From: UBA1181 sp963654355 | GTDB lineage: Bacteria; Bacteroidota; Bacteroidia; Bacteroidales; Paludibacteraceae | Direction of reading: 5' to 3' | NCBI GenBank assembly: GCA_963654355.1 | Contig: CAVKBM010000002.1 | Location: 71,210 to 135,209 of the forward strand | DNA length: 64,000 nt | Part shown: positions 26,442-35,822 of the stretch, one piece after another | Layout of the letters: the number at the start of each line of letters is the position of its first letter | Position numbering within the stretch: position 1 is the first letter of the stretch | Program-made: the position numbers and the translations under genes | The notes under the pieces: model-generated | Seen by the model: only the letters and a program-made list of their open reading frames with translations | What the model was told of the DNA's origin: nothing | Databases searched by the model: none

Positions 26442-27689
26442 TCATCCACGAACCTGTCCATTCCCCTCAATAATCCACTTATAGGTCGTGAGTTCTTCCA
26501 AACCCATTGGTCCCCTCGCATGCATCTTCTGCGTCGATATGCCAATTTCTGCTCCCAAACCAAACTGCGCTCCGTCCGTCCACGCAGTCGACGTGTTAGC
26601 GTACACACACGCCGCATCCACCAACTGATAGAACAACGCAATGTTCTTCTCATCTTTGCTGATGATCGCCTCGCTATGCTTTGAGCCATACTTGGCGATA
26701 TGCGCCAATGCCTCGTCAATATTCGCCACTGTTCGAATAGACATCTTCAACGATAAAAACTCCAACCCAAAATGATCCGCCTTGGCATGTTGCAACAATT
26801 CAGCTGGATATTTACCATCCAATGCCTTATACGACCTCTCATCGGCATAAATAACAACTTTTTTTGTTTGCAATGGTTCACAAATCTGTGCCAATTTAGG
26901 CAACTGTTTTTCGTGAATCAACACCGTATCCAACGTGTTGCAAACACTTGGCCTACGCGTCTTTCCATTAAAAATCGCATCCGATGCAATTTTCAAATCT
27001 GCCGTCTCATCAACAAAAGTATGGCAGACACCCGCCCCCGTCTCAATGACAGGCACCTTGGCATGCTCATGCACAAAATTAATCAACCCAGAACTTCCCC
27101 TCGGGATGATCAAGTCAACATAACCAACGGCATCTAACAACTCCCCTGTAGCCTCTCTACCCGCAGGAAGCAGGGCTACCACATTCTCATCCACTCCATG
27201 TCTCCTCAACACAGAATGTATCACATTAACAATAGCCACGTTCGAAGCGTACGCATCCGTTCCCCCTTTTAAAACACAGGCATTGCCCGATTTCAAACAA
27301 ATAGAAAAAACATCAAAACTTACGTTCGGACGTGCCTCATATATCACTCCTATGACTCCAAACGGAACACTCACACGTTTGATTTTCAAACCATTAGGAC
27401 GAACTGTCTCCCTCAATGTCTTTCCTAACGGAGATGGCAAGCCCACCACATTACGAATATCGGACGCAATACCTGCAATCCTCTCTTTCGTCAATTGCAA
27501 ACGATCGTACATAGAATTAGCTGGATCCATCTTGTCCAAATCTTTTTGATTCTCAGCCAAGATATACTCCGTCTGATTCTCTGCTTCGTCCGCAACATCT
27601 AATAACACCGCATTTATCTGCTTGTCTGTCAGACGACCCAATGTCTTTGAGGCGGCACAAACCTGCTCAAAAATTCCGCTTATAGCCAT
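26442..27689 (-). CDS. proA: Gamma-glutamyl phosphate reductase
   Basis: 415-residue NADPH-dependent reductase making glutamate semialdehyde, second step of proline synthesis. Catalytic cysteine is Cys250 in RRPSVCNTLD; IYEARPNVSFDVF (116-128) and GGTDAYASN are family hallmarks. It lies 27 bases after proB, so proB-proA are cotranscribed and the two enzymes probably form a complex that protects the labile glutamyl phosphate. Confidence 0.97.
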   Translation of the reverse strand: MAISGIFEQVCAASKTLGRLTDKQINAVLLDVADEAENQTEYILAENQKDLDKMDPANSMYDRLQLTKERIAGIASDIRNVVGLPSPLGKTLRETVRPNGLKIKRVSVPFGVIGVIYEARPNVSFDVFSICLKSGNACVLKGGTDAYASNVAIVNVIHSVLRRHGVDENVVALLPAGREATGELLDAVGYVDLIIPRGSSGLINFVHEHAKVPVIETGAGVCHTFVDETADLKIASDAIFNGKTRRPSVCNTLDTVLIHEKQLPKLAQICEPLQTKKVVIYADERSYKALDGKYPAELLQHAKADHFGLEFLSLKMSIRTVANIDEALAHIAKYGSKHSEAIISKDEKNIALFYQLVDAACVYANTSTAWTDGAQFGLGAEIGISTQKMHARGPMGLEELTTYKWIIEGNGQVRG

Positions 27690-27716
27690 ATAGTTTAAGT
27701 TACAAATACAATAAAA

Positions 27717-28787
27717 TCAGAATAGGTAGAGGTAATCGTAATGAACAATCGGACGTTTTCCTTTCTGTCCGATATTCTTCTTCGCCAACGTACTTGAATA
27801 CTGCGCCTGACCTACACCCAACTGGTTTCCATCTTCGTCCATGACCTTTACAATATCTCCCTTCTCGAAATTGCCTTCTATCCGCACAACACCGACCGGC
27901 AAGATAGAAACGGCTTTCTCCTCCTCAAACACTTTCTTCAAGCATCCGTTGACAACGACCTCGCCCTTGGCAAATCCGTCACTATGGACAATCCACTTCT
28001 TCACGCTCGTTGTTGGCTTGTCGGATGGCAGAAAACGTGTGCAAACCACATCCTCGTCATGGAGTAGATGTATAAGTATGTCATCTTTTTTCCCATTAGC
28101 GATAACCACCTCTATGCCCTCATCGGCAACCTTGCTCGCTATATTCGTCTTCGTCTGCATTCCGCCACGACCGAACGACGACTTTGAAATCTGAATATAC
28201 GAGGAAAGGTCTCTCTTACCAGGGAAAACCTCTCGAATGACCTCAACGCCAGGTTCGCCAGGTTTTCCATTGAAGATCCCGTCGATATTGCTCAGAATAA
28301 TAAGTTTTTCCGCCCCCATCATCGTGGCAATCATTCCCGACAACTCGTCATTATCCGTGAACATCAATTCCGTTACTGAAATGGTGTCATTCTCGTTAAT
28401 GATAGGGACAACTCCATGCTCAAGCATAACCGAAAGACAGTTCCGTTGATTGAGATAGTGCATCCTCGTGCCAAGACTCTCTTTCGTAGTGAGCACTTGA
28501 CCACAAAGTAGACCTTTCTCCTCAAAACACTCACGATAGATGCTGATGAGTTTAGCCTGTCCGATAGAAGAGAAGAGTTGACGAGCGGAGACGACATCCA
28601 ACTTATTGTCTTTAATCAAAGATCGCCCCGCCGCAATGGAACCAGAGGAAATCAAAATGATCTCATACCCCTCACTATGAAGCTGAGCCACCTGCGCGAC
28701 CAACTGTTGGATGCGTTCCAAATCAACGCCGCCAACAACAGCCGCCAACACGTTGCTGCCTATCTTCACTGCAACTCTTTTTTTCAT
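27717..28787 (-). CDS. proB: Glutamate 5-kinase with PUA domain
   Basis: 356-residue first enzyme of proline synthesis. Amino-acid kinase fold at 1-260 (VAVKIGSNVL, ISSGSIAAG, INENDTISV, FTDNDELSGMIA) and a C-terminal PUA domain (about 270-350, GEVVVNGCLKK, GVVRIEGNFEKGD). Proline feedback inhibition is usual. The start codon is separated by 42 bases from the stop of the acyl-CoA ligase gene upstream. Confidence 0.96.
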   Translation of the reverse strand: MKKRVAVKIGSNVLAAVVGGVDLERIQQLVAQVAQLHSEGYEIILISSGSIAAGRSLIKDNKLDVVSARQLFSSIGQAKLISIYRECFEEKGLLCGQVLTTKESLGTRMHYLNQRNCLSVMLEHGVVPIINENDTISVTELMFTDNDELSGMIATMMGAEKLIILSNIDGIFNGKPGEPGVEVIREVFPGKRDLSSYIQISKSSFGRGGMQTKTNIASKVADEGIEVVIANGKKDDILIHLLHDEDVVCTRFLPSDKPTTSVKKWIVHSDGFAKGEVVVNGCLKKVFEEEKAVSILPVGVVRIEGNFEKGDIVKVMDEDGNQLGVGQAQYSSTLAKKNIGQKGKRPIVHYDYLYLF

Positions 28788-28829
28788 TCCTTAAAGATAA
28801 TTTTTTTCGATTAAAGACAGAACATCATT

Positions 28830-30479
28830 TTACTTTTTATCACCACGAAGTTCCGTTCTTTTAATTTTACCACTGATTGTCTTAGGTAATTCATCGACGA
28901 ACTCTACGACACGAGGATATTTGTATGGAGCAGTTGTACGTTTCACATGGTTTTGAATCTCCTTAACCAAGTCGTCGCCTGCTTTGTCTTTATATTCTTT
29001 AGCCAAAACAATGGTCGCCTTGATGATTTGTCCGCGAACCTCATCCGGCACTCCTGTGATAGCACACTCAACAACTGCTGGGTGCTTCATCAACGCACTT
29101 TCAACTTCGAAAGGACCGATACGGTAACCCGAACTCTTGATTACATCATCCGTACGACCGACGAACCAGAAATAGCCATCTTCGTCTCTCCAAGCGACAT
29201 CTCCAGTGTGGTAGATATTGTCTTTGAATATCTCTTCAGTCAACTTAGGATTACGATAGTATTCTTTGAATAATCCAACAGGTCTCCACCTATCCAAACG
29301 AATAACGATCTCGCCTTGAGTGCCTGTAGGAACGCTCTTTCCTTCCGAGTCGACCAGATCAATGTCGTATGCAGGATTTGGCAAACCTGTCGAACCTGGC
29401 TTTGGTTTTACCCAAGGGAAGGTTGCCAAAAGGACTGACGTCTCAGTCTGACCGAATCCCTCCATCAACTTCAGACCCGTCTCTTCATAGAATTTTTCAA
29501 ACACAGAAGGGTTCAACGGCTCTCCCGCAATCGTACAATGCTTCAATGACGAAAGGTCGTATTTTTTCAAATCCTCACGAATCATGAAACGAAAGACCGT
29601 CGGAGGCGCACAGAAAGAGGTAATATGATATTTCTGAATGACCGCCAACATATCGGCAGCACTAAATTTCACATGGTCGTATACAAAGATGGTAGCACCT
29701 GCAATCCACTGACCATATATCTTACCCCAAGCACACTTTGCCCACCCCGTGTCTGCGACTGTCAAGTGTAGGCTATCCTCATCAAGGTTGTGCCAATATT
29801 TACCCGTAGCAATATGACCAAGCGGATAAGAATAAGAGTGAGCGACCATCTTAGGTTCACCCGTTGTTCCTGAAGTGAAATACATCAACATGATGTCGTC
29901 AACCTCATTGCGTTTAGGAGCGACAAAAGGAGCAGCGTTTTCGCATCCTTTATGGAAATCAATCCAATCTTCTGGAATGATGGAGCCTACAGAGATGCAA
30001 TATTTAAGAGTCGGAGACTCTGCACGAGAGTCGTTGATATGATCCAAGATTATCTGTTCTCCATCCGCAACGATAGCCTTAATGCTTGCGGCATTAGTCC
30101 TGTAGACAATGTCGTCCTTTGTGAGAAGATGGGTCGCAGGAATAGCAATAGCACCAATCTTGTGAAGAGCGAGAGTGGAAATCCAAAACTCATAGCGTCT
30201 TTTTAGAATCAACATCACCATATCCCCCTTCTCAATGCCGAGCGACAAGAAGAATGATGCGGCCTTGTCTGTTTCCCTTTTGATATCAGCGAAAGTGAAA
30301 TCAATACGATCCCCCTTATCGTTCGTCCAAAGGAGGGCTACCTTATTCGGTTTTTGAGCTGCCCATTCGTCCATCACATCGTATGCGAAATTGAAATGAT
30401 CTGGGACAATTACCTTATAGTTTTGTTTGAAATCCTCGTACGAATCGAACTGAGTTTTCTTAAGAAATTTCTCTAACAT
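28830..30479 (-). CDS. AMP-forming acyl-CoA synthetase (medium/short-chain type)
   Basis: 549-residue ligase of the ANL superfamily that activates a carboxylic acid through an acyl-AMP to its CoA thioester. P-loop YFTSGTTGEPKMVAHS, FGQTETSV, YHTGDVAWRDEDGYFW and SSGYRIGPFEVE motifs are present; the catalytic lysine is Lys538 in TISGKIKRTELR. Similar to AcsM-like medium-chain or propionyl/acetyl type synthetases; chain length cannot be told. It sits between proC and proB, 72 and 42 bases apart, an unexpected partner in a proline operon. Confidence 0.9.
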   Translation of the reverse strand: MLEKFLKKTQFDSYEDFKQNYKVIVPDHFNFAYDVMDEWAAQKPNKVALLWTNDKGDRIDFTFADIKRETDKAASFFLSLGIEKGDMVMLILKRRYEFWISTLALHKIGAIAIPATHLLTKDDIVYRTNAASIKAIVADGEQIILDHINDSRAESPTLKYCISVGSIIPEDWIDFHKGCENAAPFVAPKRNEVDDIMLMYFTSGTTGEPKMVAHSYSYPLGHIATGKYWHNLDEDSLHLTVADTGWAKCAWGKIYGQWIAGATIFVYDHVKFSAADMLAVIQKYHITSFCAPPTVFRFMIREDLKKYDLSSLKHCTIAGEPLNPSVFEKFYEETGLKLMEGFGQTETSVLLATFPWVKPKPGSTGLPNPAYDIDLVDSEGKSVPTGTQGEIVIRLDRWRPVGLFKEYYRNPKLTEEIFKDNIYHTGDVAWRDEDGYFWFVGRTDDVIKSSGYRIGPFEVESALMKHPAVVECAITGVPDEVRGQIIKATIVLAKEYKDKAGDDLVKEIQNHVKRTTAPYKYPRVVEFVDELPKTISGKIKRTELRGDKK

Positions 30480-30551
30480 TATATTTTCGTTTTCTACGTT
30501 AGTATATCAGGAAATATCACTTTTTCTACAACGATAAAAATATTCAAATAT

Positions 30552-31331
30552 TTAGCAAGGATTGGCTTTAATTCCTTGTATAACCGCATTAGTGAATCCG
30601 TTCTTCTCCATTTCATTAAGTCCTTTGATAGTCCAGCCTCCAGGCGTCGTCACCTTGTCTATTTCGGCTTCCGCATTCGACTTGTTCTTGAGAATCAATT
30701 CTGCGGCTCCGATCATAGTTTGGGCAATCACTTCTTGAGCGATGTCTGGACGAACACCTAACTCAACGGCACCCTCGGTAGCCGCACGCAAGTAACGTAA
30801 TGCATAAGCGATACCACAAGAAGAAACATTTGTGAACGCCCCCATCTGCTTTTCTGGGACAATGATGGCACGACCCAATTTGTTGAAGAGAGAGAGGACA
30901 AAATTCTCCTGCTCCTTGCTAACACCTAACGAACTGACAAAGTTCATACCTGCGAGCAAAGCTACCGCAGTGTTAGGTAACACACGGAAGAGAGGATGAC
31001 CATCGCCCACGAGTTCGGCAATATGCTTCAGCTCCACACCTGCCGCAATCGAAATGATAGTCTGCCCCTGTGTCAAAACTGGTTTGATGCCGTTGATGAC
31101 AACATCGACCAACCACGGTTTCACAGCAATCACGATATAATCAGCACCCTTGACAACCTCTTGATTATCAGTGCTAACTAAGATATTTTTACTTATTTTA
31201 GAGATGCCTTTCAGCGTATTTTCACTTGCGTCAGCCACAGCCAACTCTTCGGCTTTGCACGCTCTTGAAGAAAATAAACCTTTCACTAATGCGCCACCCA
31301 TATTGCCAGCGCCGATAAATGCTATCTTCAT
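30552..31331 (-). CDS. proC: Pyrroline-5-carboxylate reductase
   Basis: 259-residue NAD(P)H-dependent enzyme of the last proline step. Rossmann motif FIGAGNMGGALVKGL at the N-terminus, IAVKPWLVDVV, RVLPNTAVAL and the C-terminal TTPGGWTIKGLNEME are typical. The ATG at 31331 is preferred to 31361 because a promoter box lies at 31359-31366, which would leave the longer form untranscribed. With proB and proA downstream on the same strand this completes proline synthesis from glutamate. Confidence 0.94.
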   Translation of the reverse strand: MKIAFIGAGNMGGALVKGLFSSRACKAEELAVADASENTLKGISKISKNILVSTDNQEVVKGADYIVIAVKPWLVDVVINGIKPVLTQGQTIISIAAGVELKHIAELVGDGHPLFRVLPNTAVALLAGMNFVSSLGVSKEQENFVLSLFNKLGRAIIVPEKQMGAFTNVSSCGIAYALRYLRAATEGAVELGVRPDIAQEVIAQTMIGAAELILKNKSNAEAEIDKVTTPGGWTIKGLNEMEKNGFTNAVIQGIKANPC

Positions 31332-31358
31332 AAAAACGATATTTTTAATTCGACGACG

Positions 31359-31366
31359 CAAAGTTA
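31359..31366 (-). promoter_or_regulatory. -7 box for the pro operon
   Basis: Minus-strand TAACTTTG, perfect TAnnTTTG match, 27 bases upstream of the proC ATG at 31331. It decides the start of proC. Confidence 0.6.
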
Positions 31367-31577
31367 GATTTTATTCTTTTTGAAAAATTAACATTACAAG
31401 GATTTTTTTTCTCTTTTTGTCGTTGGAGTTGATTTAATTTTTTATTATTGCACATTCATTGTGAATATGCGCAAAGAAAACGGCTGCCACGAATACTCTT
31501 TAGAATATTTCACCTAAATAAAATAAAGCTCCTTTTGTTTTCTCACAATCTATCGGTGAACGAAACTCCTTTTGCTG

Positions 31578-31585
31578 TATTTTTG
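31578..31585 (+). promoter_or_regulatory. -7 box for the helD-like gene
   Basis: TATTTTTG, perfect TAnnTTTG match, 34 bases before the ATG at 31620. Confidence 0.55.
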
Positions 31586-31619
31586 CCCCACGAAATTTTG
31601 AGAAAGGAAGCACAAAAAT

Positions 31620-33680
31620 ATGGCTATTTTCAACCCCACAGAACAAGATGAAGTCTCTTATATGAAGAGCGTCATCAAACGATTGGAAAAAATCATCACC
31701 CAATTGGATGAGGTGATTCTCAACAACGACAAAGACCTTCGCGAATATAAGAATTTCCTTTGGGAGAATCAGTCGGAACTCGACCGCGCCGAGAAAAGCG
31801 CCGTACGTCACAATGTTACGCAAGCGGTTATGTCAAGTGAGGCTATCGTGGAAAAGAAGAAACGAATACGCAAGATGATTGAAATTCCCTATTTTGGTCG
31901 TATAGACTTTCAATCAGACAAAGCACTGGAACCTCTACCTCTCTACATCGGAATCCACTCTTTTTACGACAACGAGAAGAACGAGAATGTCATTCACGAC
32001 TGGCGCGCCCCTATCTCAACTATGTTCTACGACTTTGAGACGGGGTCTGCCCACTACGAAGCACCTCAAGGTATTGAAAGTGGCAATATTTTGCTGAAAA
32101 GGCAATATAGAATACGACGTTCAGTCATGGAGTTTATGCTTGAGAGTTCCGTCAATATTCAAGATGATATTCTTCAGAAGGAACTAAGTAGCACATCCGA
32201 CGAACGCATGAAGAACATCGTCGCCACCATCCAACGAGAGCAAAATCAGATTATCCGTAACGAGGAGGCTAAAACACTTATCATACAAGGTGTTGCAGGT
32301 TCTGGAAAGACATCTATCGCCTTGCATCGCGTCGCCTATCTACTCTATCGCCACAAAGGAGAAATCACCTCCAAAGATATTTTGATTATCTCACCTAACA
32401 AGGTGTTTGCCGACTATATCTCCAACGTCCTACCAGAGTTAGGGGAGGAGACCATTAAAGAGTGCGGATTCGAAGAACTAATGGCAAAACAATTAGGCGA
32501 GAAAGTTGCTTTCCAAAATTTCTTTGAACAAGTTACAGAGGTGATTGAGAATAACGACAAGGAATATATTGAACGTATCCGTTTCAAGTCGTCTGTTGAA
32601 TTTATCGATCTAATGGATAAATTCATACTGCATGTGGAAAACTCGCTTTTTGAGGCAACAGACTTGAAGTTAGGAAGGATTCCTGTTCCCAAAGAGTATC
32701 TTGAAGAACGATTCAAATCCTACCACCGTCTGCCATTGCGTTCCCGCTTCGATGCCATCGCCAAAGACGTAATCCGTGAGGCACAAATCACTATGCCTAA
32801 TATGGAAATCACTTCCACGGATAAAACGAAACTGAAAAATGAGATCAAAAAAATGTTCAAAGGCAACAATGACATGACGCTTTATCAATCGTTTTACGAG
32901 TGGATTGGTCGCCCAAAACTCTTCAAAAAAGCGAAAAACAGACGATTGGAGTATGCTGACGTTGCGCCACTTCTCTACCTCAAACTGAAGTTGGAAGGCA
33001 TCAAAGAGAAATTCCCCGTCAAGCACCTATTGGTAGACGAGATGCAAGATTACACACCGATCCAATATAAAGTAATCTCATTGTTATTCCCTTGCAATAA
33101 AACAATTTTAGGAGACGCTCTTCAGTCGGTAAACCCTTATAGTTCAACAAATTATATGGATATACAACGAGTGTTGCACGGATCGGAAGTGATGAAACTT
33201 TGCAAGAGTTACCGTTCATCCTACGAGATTACAGAATTTGCACAACATATCCGTAAAAGCGAAGACCTGCAAGCCGTTGAGCGCCATGGTGAAGCACCGA
33301 CTGTGCAATGCTATGGCAATGAAACTGATGAAAACGAATTTCTCCACAAATATGTCAACGAGATAGAGATGACATCTCGTTCGCTCGGCATCATCTGCAA
33401 GACGGAGAAAGAGGCAGAAGCCCTGCACGCATTGCTCTCGACACGCACAGACCAAGTGTGCTTGCTGTCAAGTGAAAGTGCCGCTTTCACCAACGGAATC
33501 ATCGTTACCACCGTTCATACCGCCAAAGGACTGGAATTCGACGAGGTAATCATACCTCATTGCACCGAAAAAGAGTACAACAACGAAATGGACCGTAGCC
33601 TCTTGTACATTGCCTGCACAAGAGCCATGCACAAATTGACAATTACAGGAAGTGGCAAACTAAGCGAGTTTGTGCTATAG
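31620..33680 (+). CDS. helD: HelD-like superfamily 1 helicase (RNA polymerase recycling factor type)
   Basis: 686-residue UvrD-like ATPase. The N-terminus (about 10-85) is a charged helical coiled coil as in HelD, which inserts into RNA polymerase channels to free stalled enzyme. Then a linker with PLYIGIHSF and VIHDWRAPISTMFYD, both HelD hallmarks, precedes Walker A GVAGSGKTS (224-232). Walker B region is HLLVDEMQDYTPIQY, and TVHTAKGLEFDEVIIPH and ARAMHKLT-like CTRAMHKLT close the helicase core. Related HelR proteins protect against rifamycins; nothing here shows that role. One-gene unit with its own promoter. Confidence 0.88.
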   Translation: MAIFNPTEQDEVSYMKSVIKRLEKIITQLDEVILNNDKDLREYKNFLWENQSELDRAEKSAVRHNVTQAVMSSEAIVEKKKRIRKMIEIPYFGRIDFQSDKALEPLPLYIGIHSFYDNEKNENVIHDWRAPISTMFYDFETGSAHYEAPQGIESGNILLKRQYRIRRSVMEFMLESSVNIQDDILQKELSSTSDERMKNIVATIQREQNQIIRNEEAKTLIIQGVAGSGKTSIALHRVAYLLYRHKGEITSKDILIISPNKVFADYISNVLPELGEETIKECGFEELMAKQLGEKVAFQNFFEQVTEVIENNDKEYIERIRFKSSVEFIDLMDKFILHVENSLFEATDLKLGRIPVPKEYLEERFKSYHRLPLRSRFDAIAKDVIREAQITMPNMEITSTDKTKLKNEIKKMFKGNNDMTLYQSFYEWIGRPKLFKKAKNRRLEYADVAPLLYLKLKLEGIKEKFPVKHLLVDEMQDYTPIQYKVISLLFPCNKTILGDALQSVNPYSSTNYMDIQRVLHGSEVMKLCKSYRSSYEITEFAQHIRKSEDLQAVERHGEAPTVQCYGNETDENEFLHKYVNEIEMTSRSLGIICKTEKEAEALHALLSTRTDQVCLLSSESAAFTNGIIVTTVHTAKGLEFDEVIIPHCTEKEYNNEMDRSLLYIACTRAMHKLTITGSGKLSEFVL

Positions 33681-33734
33681 TACTTATAAATTTACTTTAT
33701 TAAGGAGGAAATTCTCCAAACAAACGACATAGAA

Positions 33735-33898
33735 TCAACAAAATAACCCAAATAATTGGAGCTTTACATACAAATACAAAATCTTAGCATCCTTATATTC
33801 TTCATTTTTAATATCATCTAATGCTAAAGAAATAATATGCTCCTCATCCACCCCACTGCTTACAAATGTTGGCGGAAAAGTGTAGATAGCAGTAGACT
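33735..33898 (-). pseudogene. Possible gene relic: 50-codon open stretch without start
   Basis: Between helD and the NUDIX gene the minus strand holds an uninterrupted frame reading ...STAIYTFPPTFVSSGVDEE, then HIISLALDDIKNEEYKDAKI, then LYLYVKLQLFGLFC and a stop at 33735. The amino-acid mix looks like real protein. There is no ATG and the frame runs back into the NUDIX gene in another register, so it looks like the 3' remnant of a lost gene. Not recognised. Could be chance. Confidence 0.3.
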
Positions 33899-34402
33899 TT
33901 ATTTCACCTTGCCGACTTCCTTCAACTTCCGAAAGTCTAATTCAAAATTAGGGGTGAAAACATTCTTTCCAAGATTTGCTTCTATGTCTGTGATTTTCCA
34001 AAATCTTCCGTCTACCACCTCAGAATGGTCGGGCTGAGGTTCTTCGTCTAAGACAATCGAATGAACGTAAATCATCTCACGCTCGACAGGACTCTCCCAA
34101 ATATAGTTGAAAAGTCGCTCTGGTTCAATATCTCGCAATCCGAGTTCTTCCATCGCCTCTCGGTGGAGTGCAATCTCGACACTCTCGCCAAAGTCGATGT
34201 GTCCGCCCACCGCCGTGTCCCATTTGCCTGGTTGGATATCCTTCCAGTCAGCTCTCTTCTGCAAATAAAGGTCGCCATTAGAATTGAAGACATGTAAGTG
34301 AACGGCTGCGTGTAGAATCTTAGAACCACTGTGGCACTCTTTGCGAGTGGCTTTTCCTATCACGTTTCCATCTTCGTCTATCACAGGGAAAAACTCATCC
34401 AT
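33899..34402 (-). CDS. NUDIX hydrolase
   Basis: 167-residue NUDIX protein. The box runs GGHIDFGESVEIALH then REAMEELGL (about 66-89), matching Gx5Ex7REUXEEXGU. The N-terminus MDEFFPVIDEDGNVIGKATR and LHAAVHLHVFN pattern place it near the YfcD/IPP-isomerase-like subgroup rather than MutT. Substrate unknown: nucleotide sugar, nucleoside diphosphate or damaged nucleotide. It lies 22 bases after hisF and probably shares the thrC-hisH-hisF transcript. Confidence 0.88.
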   Translation of the reverse strand: MDEFFPVIDEDGNVIGKATRKECHSGSKILHAAVHLHVFNSNGDLYLQKRADWKDIQPGKWDTAVGGHIDFGESVEIALHREAMEELGLRDIEPERLFNYIWESPVEREMIYVHSIVLDEEPQPDHSEVVDGRFWKITDIEANLGKNVFTPNFELDFRKLKEVGKVK

Positions 34403-34424
34403 CTCCGTTCAATTTATTATTCAA

Positions 34425-35186
34425 TTACACAATTCGCATCGGTATGCCTTCGTCCTTCAAATATTTTTTTAAATCAGGAATGGAAATCTCGTGGAAATGG
34501 AAAATTGACGCTGCCAACGCTGCATCTGCCTTCCCTTTCTCAAAGACATCTTTGAAATGTTCCATTTTTCCAGCACCACCCGACGCAATAACAGGGATAG
34601 AAAGCGACTCGGACAAAACAGCAAGTGCCTCGTTAGCAAAACCTTGTTTCACGCCATCGTGATTCATACTTGTAAACAGTATTTCTCCTGCACCTCTTTC
34701 TTGTGCCTCTTTCGCCCAAGAGAAAAGCTTCTTATCCGTTGGCACTCGACCTCCATTCAAGTAGCACGTCCACTCGCCACTCTCGTCCAACTTAGCATCA
34801 ATGGCAACCGTGCAAACTTGAGAACCGAAATTCTTAGCTACCTCTGTAATCAAATCTGGATTTTTTATAGATGCAGAGTTAATAGATACCTTATCGGCAC
34901 CCGCACTCAATAGGCGATCAACATCGGACAACTCGTGGATTCCACCGCCCACAGTAAAAGGAATGCTGATGTTCTCTGCAATCCTTTTCACTAAATCCAC
35001 AAAGGTTTTTCTACCTTCGTGCGATGCCGTAATGTCTAAAAACACCAATTCATCTGCACCCTGCCTGCTATACTCTGCACCCAACTCAACCGGATCACCC
35101 ACATTGCGGATGTTCACGAAATTGATGCCTTTCACCGTCTGCCCATCTTTGATGTCCAAACAAGGTATGATTCGCTTTGCTAACAT
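34425..35186 (-). CDS. hisF: Imidazole glycerol phosphate synthase, cyclase subunit
   Basis: 253-residue TIM barrel that with HisH forms IGP and AICAR in histidine synthesis. Catalytic Asp11 (CLDIKDG) and Asp130 (VAIDAKLDE) are in place; phosphate-binding FTVGGGI, VIASGGAG motifs are seen. It follows hisH by 10 bases. hisA, which usually lies between hisH and hisF in Bacteroidales, and hisIE after it, are not here. Confidence 0.96.
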   Translation of the reverse strand: MLAKRIIPCLDIKDGQTVKGINFVNIRNVGDPVELGAEYSRQGADELVFLDITASHEGRKTFVDLVKRIAENISIPFTVGGGIHELSDVDRLLSAGADKVSINSASIKNPDLITEVAKNFGSQVCTVAIDAKLDESGEWTCYLNGGRVPTDKKLFSWAKEAQERGAGEILFTSMNHDGVKQGFANEALAVLSESLSIPVIASGGAGKMEHFKDVFEKGKADAALAASIFHFHEISIPDLKKYLKDEGIPMRIV

Positions 35187-35196
35187 GATCCTACAC

Positions 35197-35796
35197 TTAT
35201 AAGTTTAAGAAATTACGGAGAACTATTTCGCCCATTGCTCCACTCTTCTCGGGGTGAAACTGCACTGCGTAAAAATTATCCTTGCGCAATGCCGCACTGT
35301 AGGGGTGTATGTAGTTGGTCTGTGCGATTGTCTCCTCTCCCAACGTCGCATAATAACTATGCACATAGTAGAAATAGGCTTCCTCTGGCAGACCTACGAA
35401 AAGAGGAGATTCCCGATTTGTTACCGTGTTCCAACCCATGTGCGGGACCTTGACGTTCGGTTGTGCAGGTGCAAAACGCTTTACCTGCTCGGGGAATATC
35501 CCCAAACAATGGACAAACCCAGAAGCCGCCTCCTCAGAAGACTGGCACATCAACTGCATGCCGATGCAGATACCCAACGTCGGCTGTTTTAACGACTTAA
35601 TCACCTCATCCAACTTGTGTTCTTTGAGATAATCCATTGTCGTCTCCGCCTCACCGACACCTGGAAAAATCACCTTGTCGGCAGACTGTATTTTGGCAAC
35701 ATCTCCCGTTATCTCAGCCTCAACGCCTAAACGACGCAAAGCATAATCTACCGAGAAAATATTACCTGCATTGTATTTTATGATCACAACTTTCAT
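35197..35796 (-). CDS. hisH: Imidazole glycerol phosphate synthase, glutaminase subunit
   Basis: 199-residue class I glutamine amidotransferase supplying ammonia to HisF. Triad Cys77 (GICIGMQLM), His181 and Glu183 (QFHPEKSG) is complete. The N-terminus KVVIIKYNAGNIFSVDYAL is standard. It starts 26 bases after the thrC stop, so thrC-hisH-hisF-NUDIX form one unit. Confidence 0.96.
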   Translation of the reverse strand: MKVVIIKYNAGNIFSVDYALRRLGVEAEITGDVAKIQSADKVIFPGVGEAETTMDYLKEHKLDEVIKSLKQPTLGICIGMQLMCQSSEEAASGFVHCLGIFPEQVKRFAPAQPNVKVPHMGWNTVTNRESPLFVGLPEEAYFYYVHSYYATLGEETIAQTNYIHPYSAALRKDNFYAVQFHPEKSGAMGEIVLRNFLNL

Positions 35797-35822
35797 TACT
35801 CTGACATCTTTGTTCTATCAGA

